64,000 bases of DNA from Erythroxylum novogranatense (Eukaryota; Streptophyta; Magnoliopsida; Malpighiales; Erythroxylaceae). How positions within the stretch are numbered: position 1 is the first letter of the stretch; each line of letters opens with the position of its first letter. Below the pieces are notes generated by a model. That model did no database searches and had not been told where the DNA came from. It was given only the letters and a program-made list of their open reading frames with translations. Below, in pieces: positions 23,272 to 34,369 of the stretch. The position numbers were made by a program, and so were the translations under genes. Location: assembly GCA_029891385.1 (NCBI GenBank), contig CM057228.1, positions 80,836,964 through 80,900,963 of the forward strand, written 5' to 3'.

Positions 23272-25597
23272 TTATGAATCCATTTGCATAAAAATCACTC
23301 AACTTGGTTCAGTAAACAGGAGGATATTCCTTAAACAGTTTTGGAATGCTCTTGTCCAAAATGATATACTATACACAATTTCCATCTAGAATTTAAACAT
23401 CTTAGAGACTGAATTAGATTTTAAGTTCCGCTTACCATATGTATCTCCATGTCTCTAGTTTACCACAAATCAAAAATCATCTCATTTGGAGCTCTACAGA
23501 TCAAGATATCTTTAAAACACTAAAGTATGTTCAGTAGAATAACATCACTTTATACTATTTAAGAATACACTCACTATATCCGTTCCACTTTTTCACTCAA
23601 TCTTTCTCAATTTGACTCAGAGGGATATGATTTTTGGAAGAGATGTAGAGAAATGCCTTATGAGTCCAATGGTTCAAGAATTAAGTCATTTGGATGTCTA
23701 GAGAGGGAGTTATGACCAAAAGAATCTAACATGCTCATGTCTTTACTCAAATTGTACATATCTTGGCGCAATTGTCATAACGTTTCCTATAGATGTTGGA
23801 TTGACTTCGGTTTTTGTCGGTTTGAAAGAAGACTTCTAGATCTACAACTTTCATGAAGACTAGAAAGTGATATTCGGCCTCTATAACGATCAAAAATAGG
23901 ATAGAAGATAATGATATAAACTAAGACGATGCAAAAAAGGGTAAACTAAGACGGTCAAACTAAGACGTAAAAAGTCAAACTAAGACGAAGCAAACTGAGA
24001 CGGTTAAACTAAGACGCAAAAAGTCAAACTAAGATGAAGCAAACTAAGATGGTCAAACTAAGACATAAAAAGTCAAACTAAGACGAAGCAAATTGAGACG
24101 GTCAAACTAAGACGCAAAAAGTCAACTGAGACGATCAAACTAAGACGCAAAAAGTCAAACTAAGATGAAGCAAACTGAGACAGTCAAACAAAAATGCAAA
24201 AAGTCAAACTAAGATGAAGCAAACTGAGACAGTCAAACTAAGATGCAAAAAGTCAAACTAAGTCGAAGCAAACTGAGACGATCAAACTAAGACGCAAAAA
24301 GTCAAACTAAGATGAAGCAAACTTTACAACTTGTAATGCTCGTATCTCTCAACTCCAATATCTAAAATTTACAAATTTTATATTGTAATAAAGCTGGAAA
24401 GATCATCTACAACTTCCAAGAAGACAATGTTGTGAAAATCAATCTAGATCAATCAAGAATCTCTCTCGAATTTAGAACATGAATTTTGCATTAAGCTCCA
24501 ATGTACTGCACCCAATTCTCAACTTCATGACAAAGTTTGAGATTCTTAGAGATAGAATTTAAATTCAATTTCTTCATACAAAATGTAGCCATATATCTCT
24601 AGGTTAATCCAAATTAAGAATCATATCATTTGGACAATTAGAGAAAACGTCGTGGCTAAAAGACTAAAGCATATTCAGCGAATATTTTCCATATTTTTAA
24701 ACTTTTAATATTTTACATCACCAAAGCACCAATTTTTTTTTCAAAAACTAATTTAATACTATAACTGAATTTATTTCCTCTCAACCACCCAGTATTTATG
24801 ATTATACTCTTAAATGTCACTTCCCATGCAGATGACAGTAACTCCTTAACTTTCTTTCACAAATCACCAACTCTAAATTATTTATTCACTACTTATCTAT
24901 CCAAAACTCCAAAATCTTCAAGCCCTAAACTCCATGCGATTTACGTATTACACTGTGTACAATGACCAGCTTCTGGTTTTTTTTAGGGTAGAAGACACAA
25001 ATAGCAAGGTGGGTTTAGGGTAGGGAAGGAAAAGCAAAAAAATTTCTTAGAAGGAGTTAGATGAAAAACTTTGTGTACGGGAAGAACATTTGAAGAAGAT
25101 GACAATGAAGAATGAACCTAGACATATAACTTAACCTTTCAACTCTCAAAAACAGTAACCTACATCTAGCAAAAGTACACAACCTAAGAGTATTTGTCAC
25201 TTCCCTCACATCAAGCCCTAACTTAGTTTCTTTTGAGACTAACTCCCTTAACTTTCATCTTTACAATTCAACTATCTCCAAATCTTCTTTTGATTTTCTT
25301 TTTTTTTTTCCTATTTTCCATAATTTTCCAAAATTTTATGCCTAAATTCCCAAATACAATATTCTTACTAACCAATAGAATTTTCCATATAAATAAATCC
25401 AAGATTCTCAAAACACCCAAAAATCATAACTCAATCTAATTATACCCGAAATTATTCATGAATGCTTGTACAATCATTTCATTCACTTATATGCATATGT
25501 CACGTTATGCATGAGCATGAAAAGAATGCAGTTATAAGCTCCCATTGATCACTCATATTTATTATTCTATCCTCCCCGCAAGTAACGGGATGTCACA
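23272..25597 (-). repeat. 5' LTR of Z, U3-side segment
   Basis: This continues the Z LTR after element A and ends GGGATGTCACA at 25597, next to Athila-like protease sequence. It holds a 0.4 kb tandem array at 23918-24330 and a region (24895-24945) aligned with the donor region of LTR A, where GTAAGT has become ATAAGT. A T-rich stretch and ATTTTCC motifs follow. No coding sequence. Confidence 0.8.
23918..24330. repeat. Tandem repeat, about 49-bp unit of three CAAACTAAGACG sub-repeats
   Basis: The higher-order unit is CAAACTAAGACG-AAG-CAAACTGAGACG-GT-CAAACTAAGACG-CAAAAAGT, about 49 bases, repeated roughly eight times with point changes (mainly ACG to ATG). It is confined to the Z LTR. It is not CRISPR-like: the sub-repeats are contiguous and there are no unique spacers. 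Confidence 0.92.
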
Positions 25598-25600
25598 ATA

Positions 25601-26005
25601 GAGGATATTTTGGTCCAAGTCAAGGGTTTGGTTTTTCCAGCTGATTTTTATAAACTTGATATGTCTTTTGAAGTTGTGCAGGACACTTTCTTAATTCTCA
25701 GTCGACCCTTCTTAAAGACTATTAGTACTATGATTAGCATGAAAGAAGGTACAATCACCATGAAGGTAGGAGATCAATAGGTGAGTTTTAACATGTATGA
25801 GGCTATAAAACACCCCCATGAGGATTATTCTCCCCTTAGAGTTAACATGCTTGATATTGTTATTGTTGATGCTTGCTCTGAGTTTGAACTCCAGCACGTT
25901 TACTTTAACTCTGCAATGAACCCATTCACTGATGACTCCTTAGAAGAAGGATTTTCGCTAATGTTTCAAGTAAATCGAGAAATGTGGATGTTAAAACTGA
26001 AGTGA
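25601..26005 (+). pseudogene. Ath1 protease, C-terminal fragment
   Basis: The frame opens with EDILVQVKGLVFPADFY, matching the protease of Ath2 at 49645-49710, then FEVVQDTFLILSRPFLKT and STMISMKEGTITMKVGDQ. A TAG at 25778-25780 replaces the CAG codon seen in Ath2. The frame continues VSFNMYEAIKHPHEDYSPL and ends MWMLKLK at 26005. The active-site half is absent because Z cuts the gene upstream. The acidic, unfamiliar tail after residue 70 (EFELQHVYFNSAMNPFTDDS) marks where RT should have followed. Confidence 0.8.
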
Positions 26006-27855
26006 CAAGTGGTCAAGTTGCCTCAACACAGCATAGTTATCAACCAAACATCCACCAGGAGATACAGGATCCACAGTAGTCATCAAGTTGTTTCTCATCC
26101 TTCATTTACGACTTACTTCTGCTTTGTGATTGAATATGACATTGTGGTTGCGTGAGTATATTGAATAAGTGTAGGGGAGAAACCACTTCAGTAGGACCTA
26201 GGTTTAGTTTTCAATTTATGCAATTTTAATTCAATAATTCATCTCCCTTTTATGTTCGTTGTGTTTTAGCTTAATGCATGATACATCTTCTATGTTTGAG
26301 GAATTTGAAGTGATTGATTGGGTTGTATTTTGTTCTCTGATTGCATATTTGTGTTAATTGTTCTTCACATTGAGGACAATATGATGTTTAAGTATGGGGG
26401 ATGTTTCAATTTGCAATTCTTGTTGTGCATTATGCATCAATTTCAGCCATTTAACCGCTTTTGCAAGTCACCTGTGCGTAATGTGAAAATTTTTAACTTG
26501 GTGATTGAGGCCAATCGCTTGTTTCAAATGTTTTTGTAATTTTTCACCGCGGCGCACTTTGCCTTCGCCGTGGCGACGTTACGAAATTCTTTTTTTTTTC
26601 GTGGTGAATTCTTTCTGTCATCGTGGTGATGTTGCGTAATGAATTTTTCACCCCGACGAACTCTTGGTTTCCCTGTGGTGACGCCATACTCTTTACATAA
26701 ACTATTTTAAAAATTGCCTCAATTCAATAATTCTCCCTAATTAGATTCTTGCCACTCTTGTATCTCGAAGATTTTTTAAGTATCAAAGTGGTCCTTGTGT
26801 TTTTGAAAATACCTTCTATTCTTTAAATGATAGTCGGTTTTGGCTAATTTCATTTTCAATGTTTTCAATACAAAGTAAGTGAGGGTATGTTAATAAAGTA
26901 GCACTTTATGTTTTTAAACCTTGAGATTGTTAATTAAGATATTAACTTTATTGGAAGGATACTTGGGTCTGAATTCTTTCATTGTTGTGTGTATCTACTT
27001 AATTTCATATCCCTTTAGAACTTGTTTTAATTCTTAGTCAAAGCTTGATGAACTAGAATTTTGTTAACATGATAAAGGCATTCTTTCAAAACCGTATTAA
27101 CCCAAACACAAACTCCATAAACACTTATCTATTGGTAGCCCCTTGAGCCATATGTTTGAGTACATGCACACATCTTCTTATGGTGTCAATATTTTATTTC
27201 TCGTTCTCTTCAAATTATCCTTGTAAAATTTTTCTCTCATGAAATTGGTTATTGAGACAAGCCAATGAAAAAAAGAACAATTTCTCAAAAGAATTAAAAA
27301 AAAAGAAAAAAAAGAGAAAAAATAATAAAAATATATCTTAAAAAAGAAAAAATATGTTAAGTAATCGATTATGTTGTCTTTTTTGTAAATATTGTCTTAC
27401 AGTTGACATTTATTTCATAATTTTGGTGCATGCACTCAATTTTTGTTTCTTCTATTCCATCCATTTCATCTACCTTTCCGTAGATTACAACCTGGGAAAG
27501 TCTTCTTGATTTTCAAAATTATAGTTCTTGTAGTGGAGAAGTAGAACTATCAAAAACTTATGGTAGAGAATGGACTAAGCACATGTTAGAGTGAAATTAT
27601 CCCAAAAACAAGTGAGTTGAGAGTAAACACCTTGCCTTGAGTGAAGTCTCTTTTGCTTAATCTCTTGGATTAAATTCTTATAGTGTTTATTTTCTTGGCT
27701 CTCTTTCAGTCTGCTTTGATTGATTTTTGAGAAAGTGACTTTTACCAATTTCCTACTCCCATTTCAAGCATGGTCGGAATTTTCTTTTGCACTTTTGTCT
27801 CTTTGACTTTTATAAACTTTGTCCAAGAGTACAAAGGTCTAAGTGTGGGGAAATT
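26006..27855 (+). other. Ath1 3' non-coding region
   Basis: No frame of note. It contains the CATTGAGGACAAT/AAGTATGGGGG motif (26367-26400), GC-rich GTGGCGACG-like repeats in an AT-rich background (26545-26695), an A-rich tract (27270-27350), and a polypurine-like AAGTGTGGGGAAATT directly before the LTR (27841-27855). Confidence 0.65.
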
Positions 27856-28621
27856 TGATTGAGCCTAAGTTTATTATAAAAATTGGCGACATTTGCATTA
27901 TTTTTACTACACTTTTTGGCTCCTATTTCTAGATTTGCTTAATTTGACTCTTAAGTGTCTGCCTTTATTTTATGTAGTTTGAGAGTAAAATTGTCACAAA
28001 TCAGTATTAATTGCACCAATTAATTTTTTGAGAACAATTGATATTGCAAACTACCATTTGTTCATTGTAGGAGACTTAAGGAGAAGAAACTCAAGAAGAA
28101 GAAGTAGAGTCAAGGAAAGACTAAATTCAACAAGTCAACAAGTGCAACATGATGCATCGCCGTGGCAAAGTATGAAGAATTCCAAGTAGAACTTTTAGGA
28201 AAAGGTTGCCTTCGCTGTGGCGAACCTTTAAATACCCGAACCCTTTTTGGAAGTTTACCCATTGTGCAACCCGAATCATATCCCATTTCTTTTTAAACCT
28301 ATCTATTTTAGGTTAAGAGAGGAGAGCTGACAGAGTTTTTTTTTATTATCACACTCACTCTCTCTACCTTCGGAAACACCTTCAGCTCCTCTCATCCATT
28401 CCACCATCTGCTCCTTCACCGACAGCTACTACCATGGATGTTTCCAGTGGGTTCCCGGTTGTGAATTCTCCTGGAGTTATGTTTGGCTAGGCACCTCTTT
28501 CCTCTTGAAAATGTAGCAATGGTTAGAGTTCAAAGGGCTTCAAAGGGGAGTAGTTTATTCCATGTTCAGCTACATTGTTATGAACTCCTAAGTTTAGGAA
28601 TTGTAATTTGTAGTTGAATAT
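27856..28621 (+). repeat. 3' LTR of Ath1, first segment
   Basis: It starts TGATTGAGCCTAAGTTT, matching TGATTGACCCAAGTTT at the Ath2 LTR start (45529). Shared blocks include TTGGCTCCTA and CAAAGGGGAGTA. It is interrupted at 28621 by solo LTR S. Confidence 0.8.
28617..28621. other. Target site duplication of S, left copy (AATAT)
   Basis: AATAT precedes TGTAACATCCC and is repeated at 42479-42483 after GTGTTACA. Confidence 0.88.
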
Positions 28622-29574
28622 TGTAACATCCCATCACCGATGGGAAGGTAAATTGGTCAATTGAGACGGGTTAGGAGTGTATAAATTAGTCTCAACATGT
28701 TCATGCATAAGAAGGACTCCATATATACATAAATTGAAAATTTTGCACATGCACATGATTATACATGCATTCATGACATTGCCCGGCATATGTGTTTATT
28801 GTGAAAAATGTGTTATTTGTGTTTCAAAAATTAAATTGGAGTGATTTTTGTGCGTTTTATGTTTTTGAAGAATTTTAGAAAATTTTCTGGAATTTTTCGG
28901 AGAAAATGTCCGGACTAAAAAATTTGTCAAGTGACGAACTGATCGGATTTTCGTTATTGGAAATGAATGTCCAATGGCACTGAAAAATTTGATACATGAT
29001 TTTAGAATTTATAACTCTGAGCCATTGGAATTTGGAGTAGAAATTGAATTGAAATTTGAAAGAGACCCAAAGAGTGTGTAAAAGCAGGACAAGTGGCAAG
29101 TGACACTTGTCACTTGCCTACTTAGCCTTAAGTTTAATTGTTATTTAATCACCTTGGTAAGCTACTCTTACACGACACTTTTATGTTAAAAGTGAGAAAG
29201 GTGATTAGTTTTCTTTTAAGTGCTTCCTTCTTCTCCCACGTAGGTTTCCTCTTCCCCTCTTCTTCGTGGATCTTCTTCTTCCTTGCTTCTTTGGTAATTT
29301 TTGCTCATCTTTCCTACCTTCCTTTACTTGGCTTTCTCTTCTTTTTAGTTCACTTAAAAGGCTAACATGAAACCTCACCCTTTTGAGAAGATGATGATTA
29401 TATATGGTGAGTGAGAGTTAGGAAATTTGGGATAAGTTGGAAGATTGGAAGATTTGAAGCTTCATTAGGTAAGCTTTGAGTTTTATGTCTTGTTTTGTTA
29501 TTAATTGCATTTATTGTGCTTATTGGTTCATTCATGTCATGAAGCTTGTGGTTGGGTTGTTTGGGTATGAACGT
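28622..29574 (+). repeat. Solo LTR S, first segment (chromovirus type)
   Basis: Starts TGTAACATCCCATCACCGATGGG, of the same type as the minus-strand start of LTR B. A possible TATA lies near 29388-29396 and a donor TTAG|GTAAGC at 29468|29469. It is interrupted by copia element C1. Without C1 the LTR is about 4.15 kb. Confidence 0.85.
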
Positions 29575-31028
29575 TGTTAAAGTAGTGCCCTGAAGGCAAT
29601 CGCCTTTAGCGCATTTTGTACCAATTTGTGTACAGTCTTTATGAATAAATAAAGAAAGGCATATTTCATTACGTTGCTATTCATTATTTATGAACTGATA
29701 TTGATCAATAAGCAAATTAATGAAGTTCATGATATATGACATAGCATGAAGGAAATTATGATGTGATCATACTATCGAGATTCTTATCATGTGCAATTAT
29801 GTCAAGATTCAAATTATCCCTAGTCATAGGATTACCGAGATCGACATCGGTAATCCAAAAAGACTAGCACATCTCAAGCTCCTTGATTTGATCAAGCAGT
29901 GGATCTCAGAAACTGTACATATGAGATATTTAGGGTTGAGATGTGGATGCTTACTAGAGGTAGTAAGTACATTGGTTGACCTGCTATGAGATCATCACAT
30001 GGATGTCCTATTCTAATGTCAGTGATAATCTCATCCTAGCTATGGTGCAAGTATCCTTAAATTTGAGGTACTCAAGGATATCTTGGATACTGATTCTATT
30101 CTTTGACTCCATTCCTTGTTACTTTACAGAGGTCGCTCATAGGGTGGTGTTTGGGTACAGCTTGAGGTATTCGAAGGTAATTGAGTAGCCAATAAAGGAT
30201 TCACCACTTCTGTGATAGCGTAAGATGATACCATGGCTCTCTCGTCGGTCATTACTTGGAAATCTCTGATCAGAGTACATATGTCATGAAGAGTGTCTTC
30301 ATTGACATATTAAGTATTAAGTAATGAGTCCCAGGACAAGAACTGAAATCACTTGGACTAGATTTGACATAGTCAGTCTAGTGAGAGTTGACACATTGCC
30401 CATACTCATAACCAAGTGGGGTATAGCATGGTGAAAGGACGAATTGCACGGTAATTGTCTATGGAAAGGTTCGTGATATGGTCCATGATGAATATAGCTT
30501 CATTCGTCAAACCAATTACTTTCCGGTCAATTGGGGGTCATGATGTGTTGCTAGATACCGCTCATGACTTGCTTAGATTAAGTGTTGATCTAAGTGGCCA
30601 ACATAACCGGGAACCTAATGGGTCACGCATAAGAGTGTCTCGGAGAACTCGTAAAATAGTTGTTGATAGAGATCCAATATATGGAGAGCAATCAGATTAA
30701 ATGGATCCCGATGAGATCGAGATATGTCCCGATGAGATCGCGGCATCGATATTGCTGAAAAACGTTTCTGGGGGTTTTTCCCATATCTGGACCCGGTAGA
30801 CCGGTAGGACCGACCCCAGTGGGACTGGACCACTTCAGCATTTATTTATATATAATTAATTAATTAATTAATCAAAGAATTAATTAATATATATATATAT
30901 ATATATATATGAGTGTATGTGGATGAAGAGGGAAGCATTAGAAACTTCCTTTATTATGCTTAGTCATTAAGATAATAAATGAATAAAAGACAAAAAGTTT
31001 GAAGATGAGAGATGATGATCATCGTGGC

Positions 31029-31041
31029 TTATATAAAAAGG
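31029..31041 (+). promoter_or_regulatory. TATA box of the C1 5' LTR
   Basis: TTATATAAAAAGG. It is kept in the 3' LTR (38873-38885) and in C3 (minus, 58834-58844, TATATAAGG). It is the likely core promoter for the element transcript. Confidence 0.65.
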
Positions 31042-31206
31042 AAGAAAAGAAAGCTTTTCTTTGGTCTTAGCTTATGGTCTTCGTGAGTTTTGAAGGAGAA
31101 GAAAGAAAGAGTTCTTTCCCTCTCATTTCTCATCTCTCATCAAGCTCATCTTCATTCTCAAGCTTCTTCAACTTCTTCATCATCGTTTCTCAAGCTCTCC
31201 AAGGAC

Positions 31207-31216
31207 AAAGGTAGGA
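31207..31216 (+). promoter_or_regulatory. Predicted 5' splice site in the C1 LTR
   Basis: AAAG|GTAGGA. The same position reads GTAG|GTAGGC in C2 (51461-51470) and CAAG|GTTAGT in C3 (minus, boundary 58661|58660). It would be joined to the acceptor at 33510. Confidence 0.45.
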
Positions 31217-31442
31217 GCTAGCACTCTTTACTTTGTTCTAGCTATTCCTAGGTCAAAGGGTTTGTCCCGGTTAGGTTCTCCGATCTCTGCGTGGATACCG
31301 TTAGAGACGGTCTCCTTTGGTCGTTTTGGTTTGACTTTGTTATATAGTCACATGGATCCTGGCTTTCGGGAAGGTCCCGGAACAAAATTTTTTGTTTTCC
31401 ACACCGTGGGCATGTGATGCCCACACCAGGATTTTCCTACAG

Positions 31443-31455
31443 TGGTATCAAAGCC
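31443..31455 (+). other. Primer binding site of C1
   Basis: TGGTATCAAAGCC, one mismatch from the initiator Met tRNA site, one base after the LTR end. Confidence 0.88.
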
Positions 31456-32573
31456 ACTTGTGTCGTATATAATGAAGAAACCATGACTAGGTCGGAGTTC
31501 CCCATTGCTTGTGACGATGATGCATGTTAATTGAGTGAATTTCGAATTCAGTATAGGAATATAGTTTTCAAAATTTTCTTGCCCAGATATGTTCACAAGA
31601 TGTTTTTGCATATTTCTCTGGAAGCTCGGGATTTATCAATGTGATTTGATATGGTTTTGCTAATTTATTCCCTAATGTTTTGGTTGCTGTCTTTGTGCAC
31701 ATTCCTTGAACAGGCATGCTTATAAATTCGAGAATAAATTGTAGGAAAATTTTTTTTCGGATTTTCTTTCACCGAAATGTCTCTAAGATGTTTATTAATG
31801 TCTATGAGAAAGTAAAAATGTTTTCAAGGTGATTTACTATTTATTTGAGAATTTATTGTTTGCTGCTGGGAATAACTGTGTTGAGGAACACAGATTATAC
31901 ATTGGATTAGTTGCTGAGGTTGAATGAGTTTTTGATGGAAATAAATCCTGAAAAAATTCATGGAGTATTTTGTGAACGTGTTGTAACCTCTGTAATTTTC
32001 TAAGAATTTATTGAAATTGTTTCAATGAGTTTTTCAAGCAAAAGGCAAAGCTTGGCAGTTTTGAGAAAGTTGCTGGAGCTGTTTTGTTTGAAATAAGAAA
32101 TTGTGTAGATTTCAGTTCCAATGCCTTGGATCATTTTTAATGTGATTAAAAATGTGTTACATTGATGTTGCATGCTTTCCAAACTGATTTTCTTGAAATT
32201 GGATTTCCAAACAATTTTCGGATGCCAAATGTGTCTCATTAGCGTCTCGTTAGTATATTCCTTTATCTTGATTGTTTTGGCCGTCACAAATTTTGTGACT
32301 AGTGCCAAAGTAGTCTTGATAAAGTGTAGACTACCTAGAGATACTTAGGGTGATAGTTTGATATTCACAAAATTATTTGGAAATCTAAATGAATAAGAGT
32401 GTATTCATCGATTTCAAGTTTTTCATGTATAGTTTGACTATATATGGTAAGCAACAATGAAAGTGTTTCATTGGTACATCAAGGTAAAGTGTATTAGACT
32501 TGGTGTTGTGAATTTGAACTACACGGATTGAGAAATTAGCCGATTAGATAGCAATTCCACTTGGATAAGTCGA

Positions 32574-32742
32574 CTTACACATGCACAAGTCGACTTGTCT
32601 GTGCACTGTAGACGTATAAGTCGACTTACACAATGTTACAAGTCGACTTGTTCGTGCACAGTTGCATAAGTCGACTTATACTTGCATAAGTTGACTTACT
32701 CAGAGGCATAAGTCGACTTATACATACACAAGTCGACTTATA
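32574..32742. repeat. Array of eight 14-bp palindromes in the C1 leader
   Basis: The units are ATAAGTCGACTTAT and ACAAGTCGACTTGT, each a perfect 14-base palindrome in full form, with some units altered at the outer bases. Starts are near 32574, 32594, 32617, 32638, 32665, 32684, 32707 and 32728, with unrelated spacers between. The homologous array in C2 also has eight units. Confidence 0.92.
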
Positions 32743-33482
32743 ACATGCATAGGTGGGGTGATGGATGATTTTAGGTATAGATTCAATGTGATTGATGAAT
32801 TGCCCTAAATCATTCCATATAGTCATGGTAAATATAATCCTATAGCTTGGAGAAGAAGAAGATGAGACCTGAAAACCCTCAAATCATATGAAAACTAACG
32901 CCTTCCATTAATATGGGGAGAACCAGAGTTCTTATAGAGTTGGGTTGTTGGGTAAACCCAAGCTCACTCTATACGAATATGTTCGAACCATGAAAATAAG
33001 ATTTTCGGATTAATGGGTCGGTTTTCACTAGAAGCATTGATTTGTTGAGTAAACTCAAGGTCAACGTAAACAGAGGCAAAATTGGGTAGTGTACATCAGA
33101 TGTACGCGCATCAAGAGTTGATAACCCAATGTGTGTGCATACATCACGAGTTGATAGCACTAGTTGATAGTTGCATCTATGAATCAAGTAGTATGACTGA
33201 TACCTGCCGATTGATCTAAGGTGGCTTGTTGGGTAAACCCAAGGTCATTTTAGTAATGTTGGATATCTATGATGCAATTGGTATGACTGATACCTACCGA
33301 TTGACCTAAGGTGGCTTGTTCGGTAAACCCAAGGTTATTGTTAGTAATATCGGATATCGACCCACTAGGACATTTTGTCATAATGTTTCTTGGATTCGTA
33401 ATGAGGGTTATGGATTCTTTGAAACTAGTGGGAGCCATATGCATGACATGCAAGTCCTTATGATCATGCATTTAATTCTATT

Positions 33483-33510
33483 CTAACATTCTTTCTCTCT
33501 TTCTCTTTAG
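33483..33510 (+). promoter_or_regulatory. Predicted branch point and 3' splice site before the gag of C1
   Basis: CTAAC (33483-33487) is followed by a pure pyrimidine-type tract and TTTAG ending at 33510, with the gag ATG 11 bases later. C2 keeps the same layout (CTAAC 53684-53688, AG at 53711, ATG 53723). Confidence 0.5.
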
Positions 33511-33521
33511 GTTGATTGAAG

Positions 33522-34330
33522 ATGACTTCAAGTGTGATCTTGCGCTCGCTTATGGACTCAAACAAATTAACTGGACCAAATTTTCTCGATTGGCTAAGAA
33601 ATCTGAGAATTGTTCTCGATCCGAGGAACTGGATATGTCCTGATGTTCCACTTCTGATCCACTGCTGTTGATGCTTCGATGAGGATCGGAAGGTTTATCG
33701 AAGATCGAAAGATGCGATGACATAGCAACTCGTATTATGCTTGCCTCGATGTCACCAGAGTCGCAGCGGCATGAGTCTATGGATGCTCATACCATAGTGT
33801 TTCATCTTAGGGAGCTGCTTGATGAGCAAGCTCGGTCTGAAAGGTTCGAGACCTCGAGGTTACTCTTCACTACTAAGATGATTCGGGTTCATCTGCGCAG
33901 CAAGATGCAATCAAGATGAATGGTTATATTGAGAGGTTGGTTGTCTTAGGTTTTGTCATGGATTATGAATTAAGTGTTGACTTAATTCTAGTTGGATTGT
34001 CTGATAGTTATTCACAGTTTGTGTTAAACTATCGGATGAATCAAATATCCACGACAATCCCTGAGCTGAACAATCTGCTCAAGACAGCAGAGCAAGCTAT
34101 CAAGAAGGATAGCAAGCAAGTGCTTATGGTGGATTCTTCCTCTGGTTCCAAGAAAAAGAAACTGAAGAAGAAGAGGTTTAAGAAATCGAAAGGAAGTATA
34201 GCCAAGAAGAAAACCAAAGAGACTGCACCAAAAGGAACTTGCTTCCATTGTGGCAAGACTGGCCACTGAAAGAGGAACTGTAAAGTCTATCTGGAGGAAT
34301 TGAAGAAGAAGAAGGCATCAGATGCCTCGA
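33522..34330 (+). pseudogene. gag: C1 gag
   Basis: The start is MTSSVILRSLMDSNKL, followed by FLDWLRNLRIVL, a copia gag opening. A frameshift near 33640 and others to 33915 break the capsid. The frame 33916-34269 reads MNGYIERLVVLGFVMDYELS, DLILVGLSDSY, FVLNYRMNQ, then a lysine-rich stretch. The zinc knuckle CFHCGKTGH is followed by TGA (34267-34269) in place of the TGG of C2, then KRNC. The result is a nucleocapsid broken by a single G-to-A change in its knuckle. Confidence 0.85.
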
Positions 34331-34369
34331 CTTCTTCAGGTATGTTTGTCATTGAGGTAAATACTATTT

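Larger units (their letters stand above)
25598..28621 (+). mobile_element. Ath1: Athila-like element, protease end to 3' LTR
   Basis: The element enters abruptly at 25598, where Z inserted, inside the protease. A protease tail (to 26005) is followed by 1.85 kb of non-coding sequence and a 3' LTR starting TGATTGAGCC at 27856. RT, RNase H and integrase are missing between protease and LTR. The motif around 26367-26400 (CATTGAGGACAAT then AAGTATGGGGG) is typical of the region before the 3' end in Athila/Tat elements, from family knowledge. The LTR continues at 42484 after solo LTR S. Confidence 0.78.
29575..31441 (+). repeat. 5' LTR of C1
   Basis: 1,867 bases, from TGTTAAAGTAGTGCCC to TTTTCCTACA. 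It contains a TA-rich microsatellite (30838-30911), a TATA box (TATATAAAAAGG, 31030-31041) and a predicted splice donor AAAG|GTAGGA (31210|31211) about 170 bases after the TATA. Confidence 0.92.
31456..33521 (+). other. Long untranslated leader of C1
   Basis: About 2 kb without a supported frame between primer site and gag. It contains the palindrome array 32574-32742 and repeated segments with GGTAAACCCAAG (about 32940-33350), spaced 90-100 bases apart in the right half. It ends in a strong 3' splice-like signal. Confidence 0.75.

Noticed and set aside
23918..24330. CRISPR-like array
   Set aside because: Repeats are contiguous and diverging, without unique spacers; the context is a plant LTR.
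26318..26539. Possible env-like or accessory gene of Ath1
   Set aside because: The 73-residue frame spans the CATTGAGGACAAT motif and has no signal peptide with follow-on membrane anchor or similarity I can recognise.
29138..29365. Hydrophobic 75-residue frame in solo LTR S
   Set aside because: Low-complexity F/L-rich translation of a CT-rich LTR segment just before the predicted donor; no supporting evidence.
32574..32742. CRISPR or terminator series from the palindromes
   Set aside because: Spacing is irregular, units are true palindromes of 14 bases, and the site is a eukaryotic element leader.
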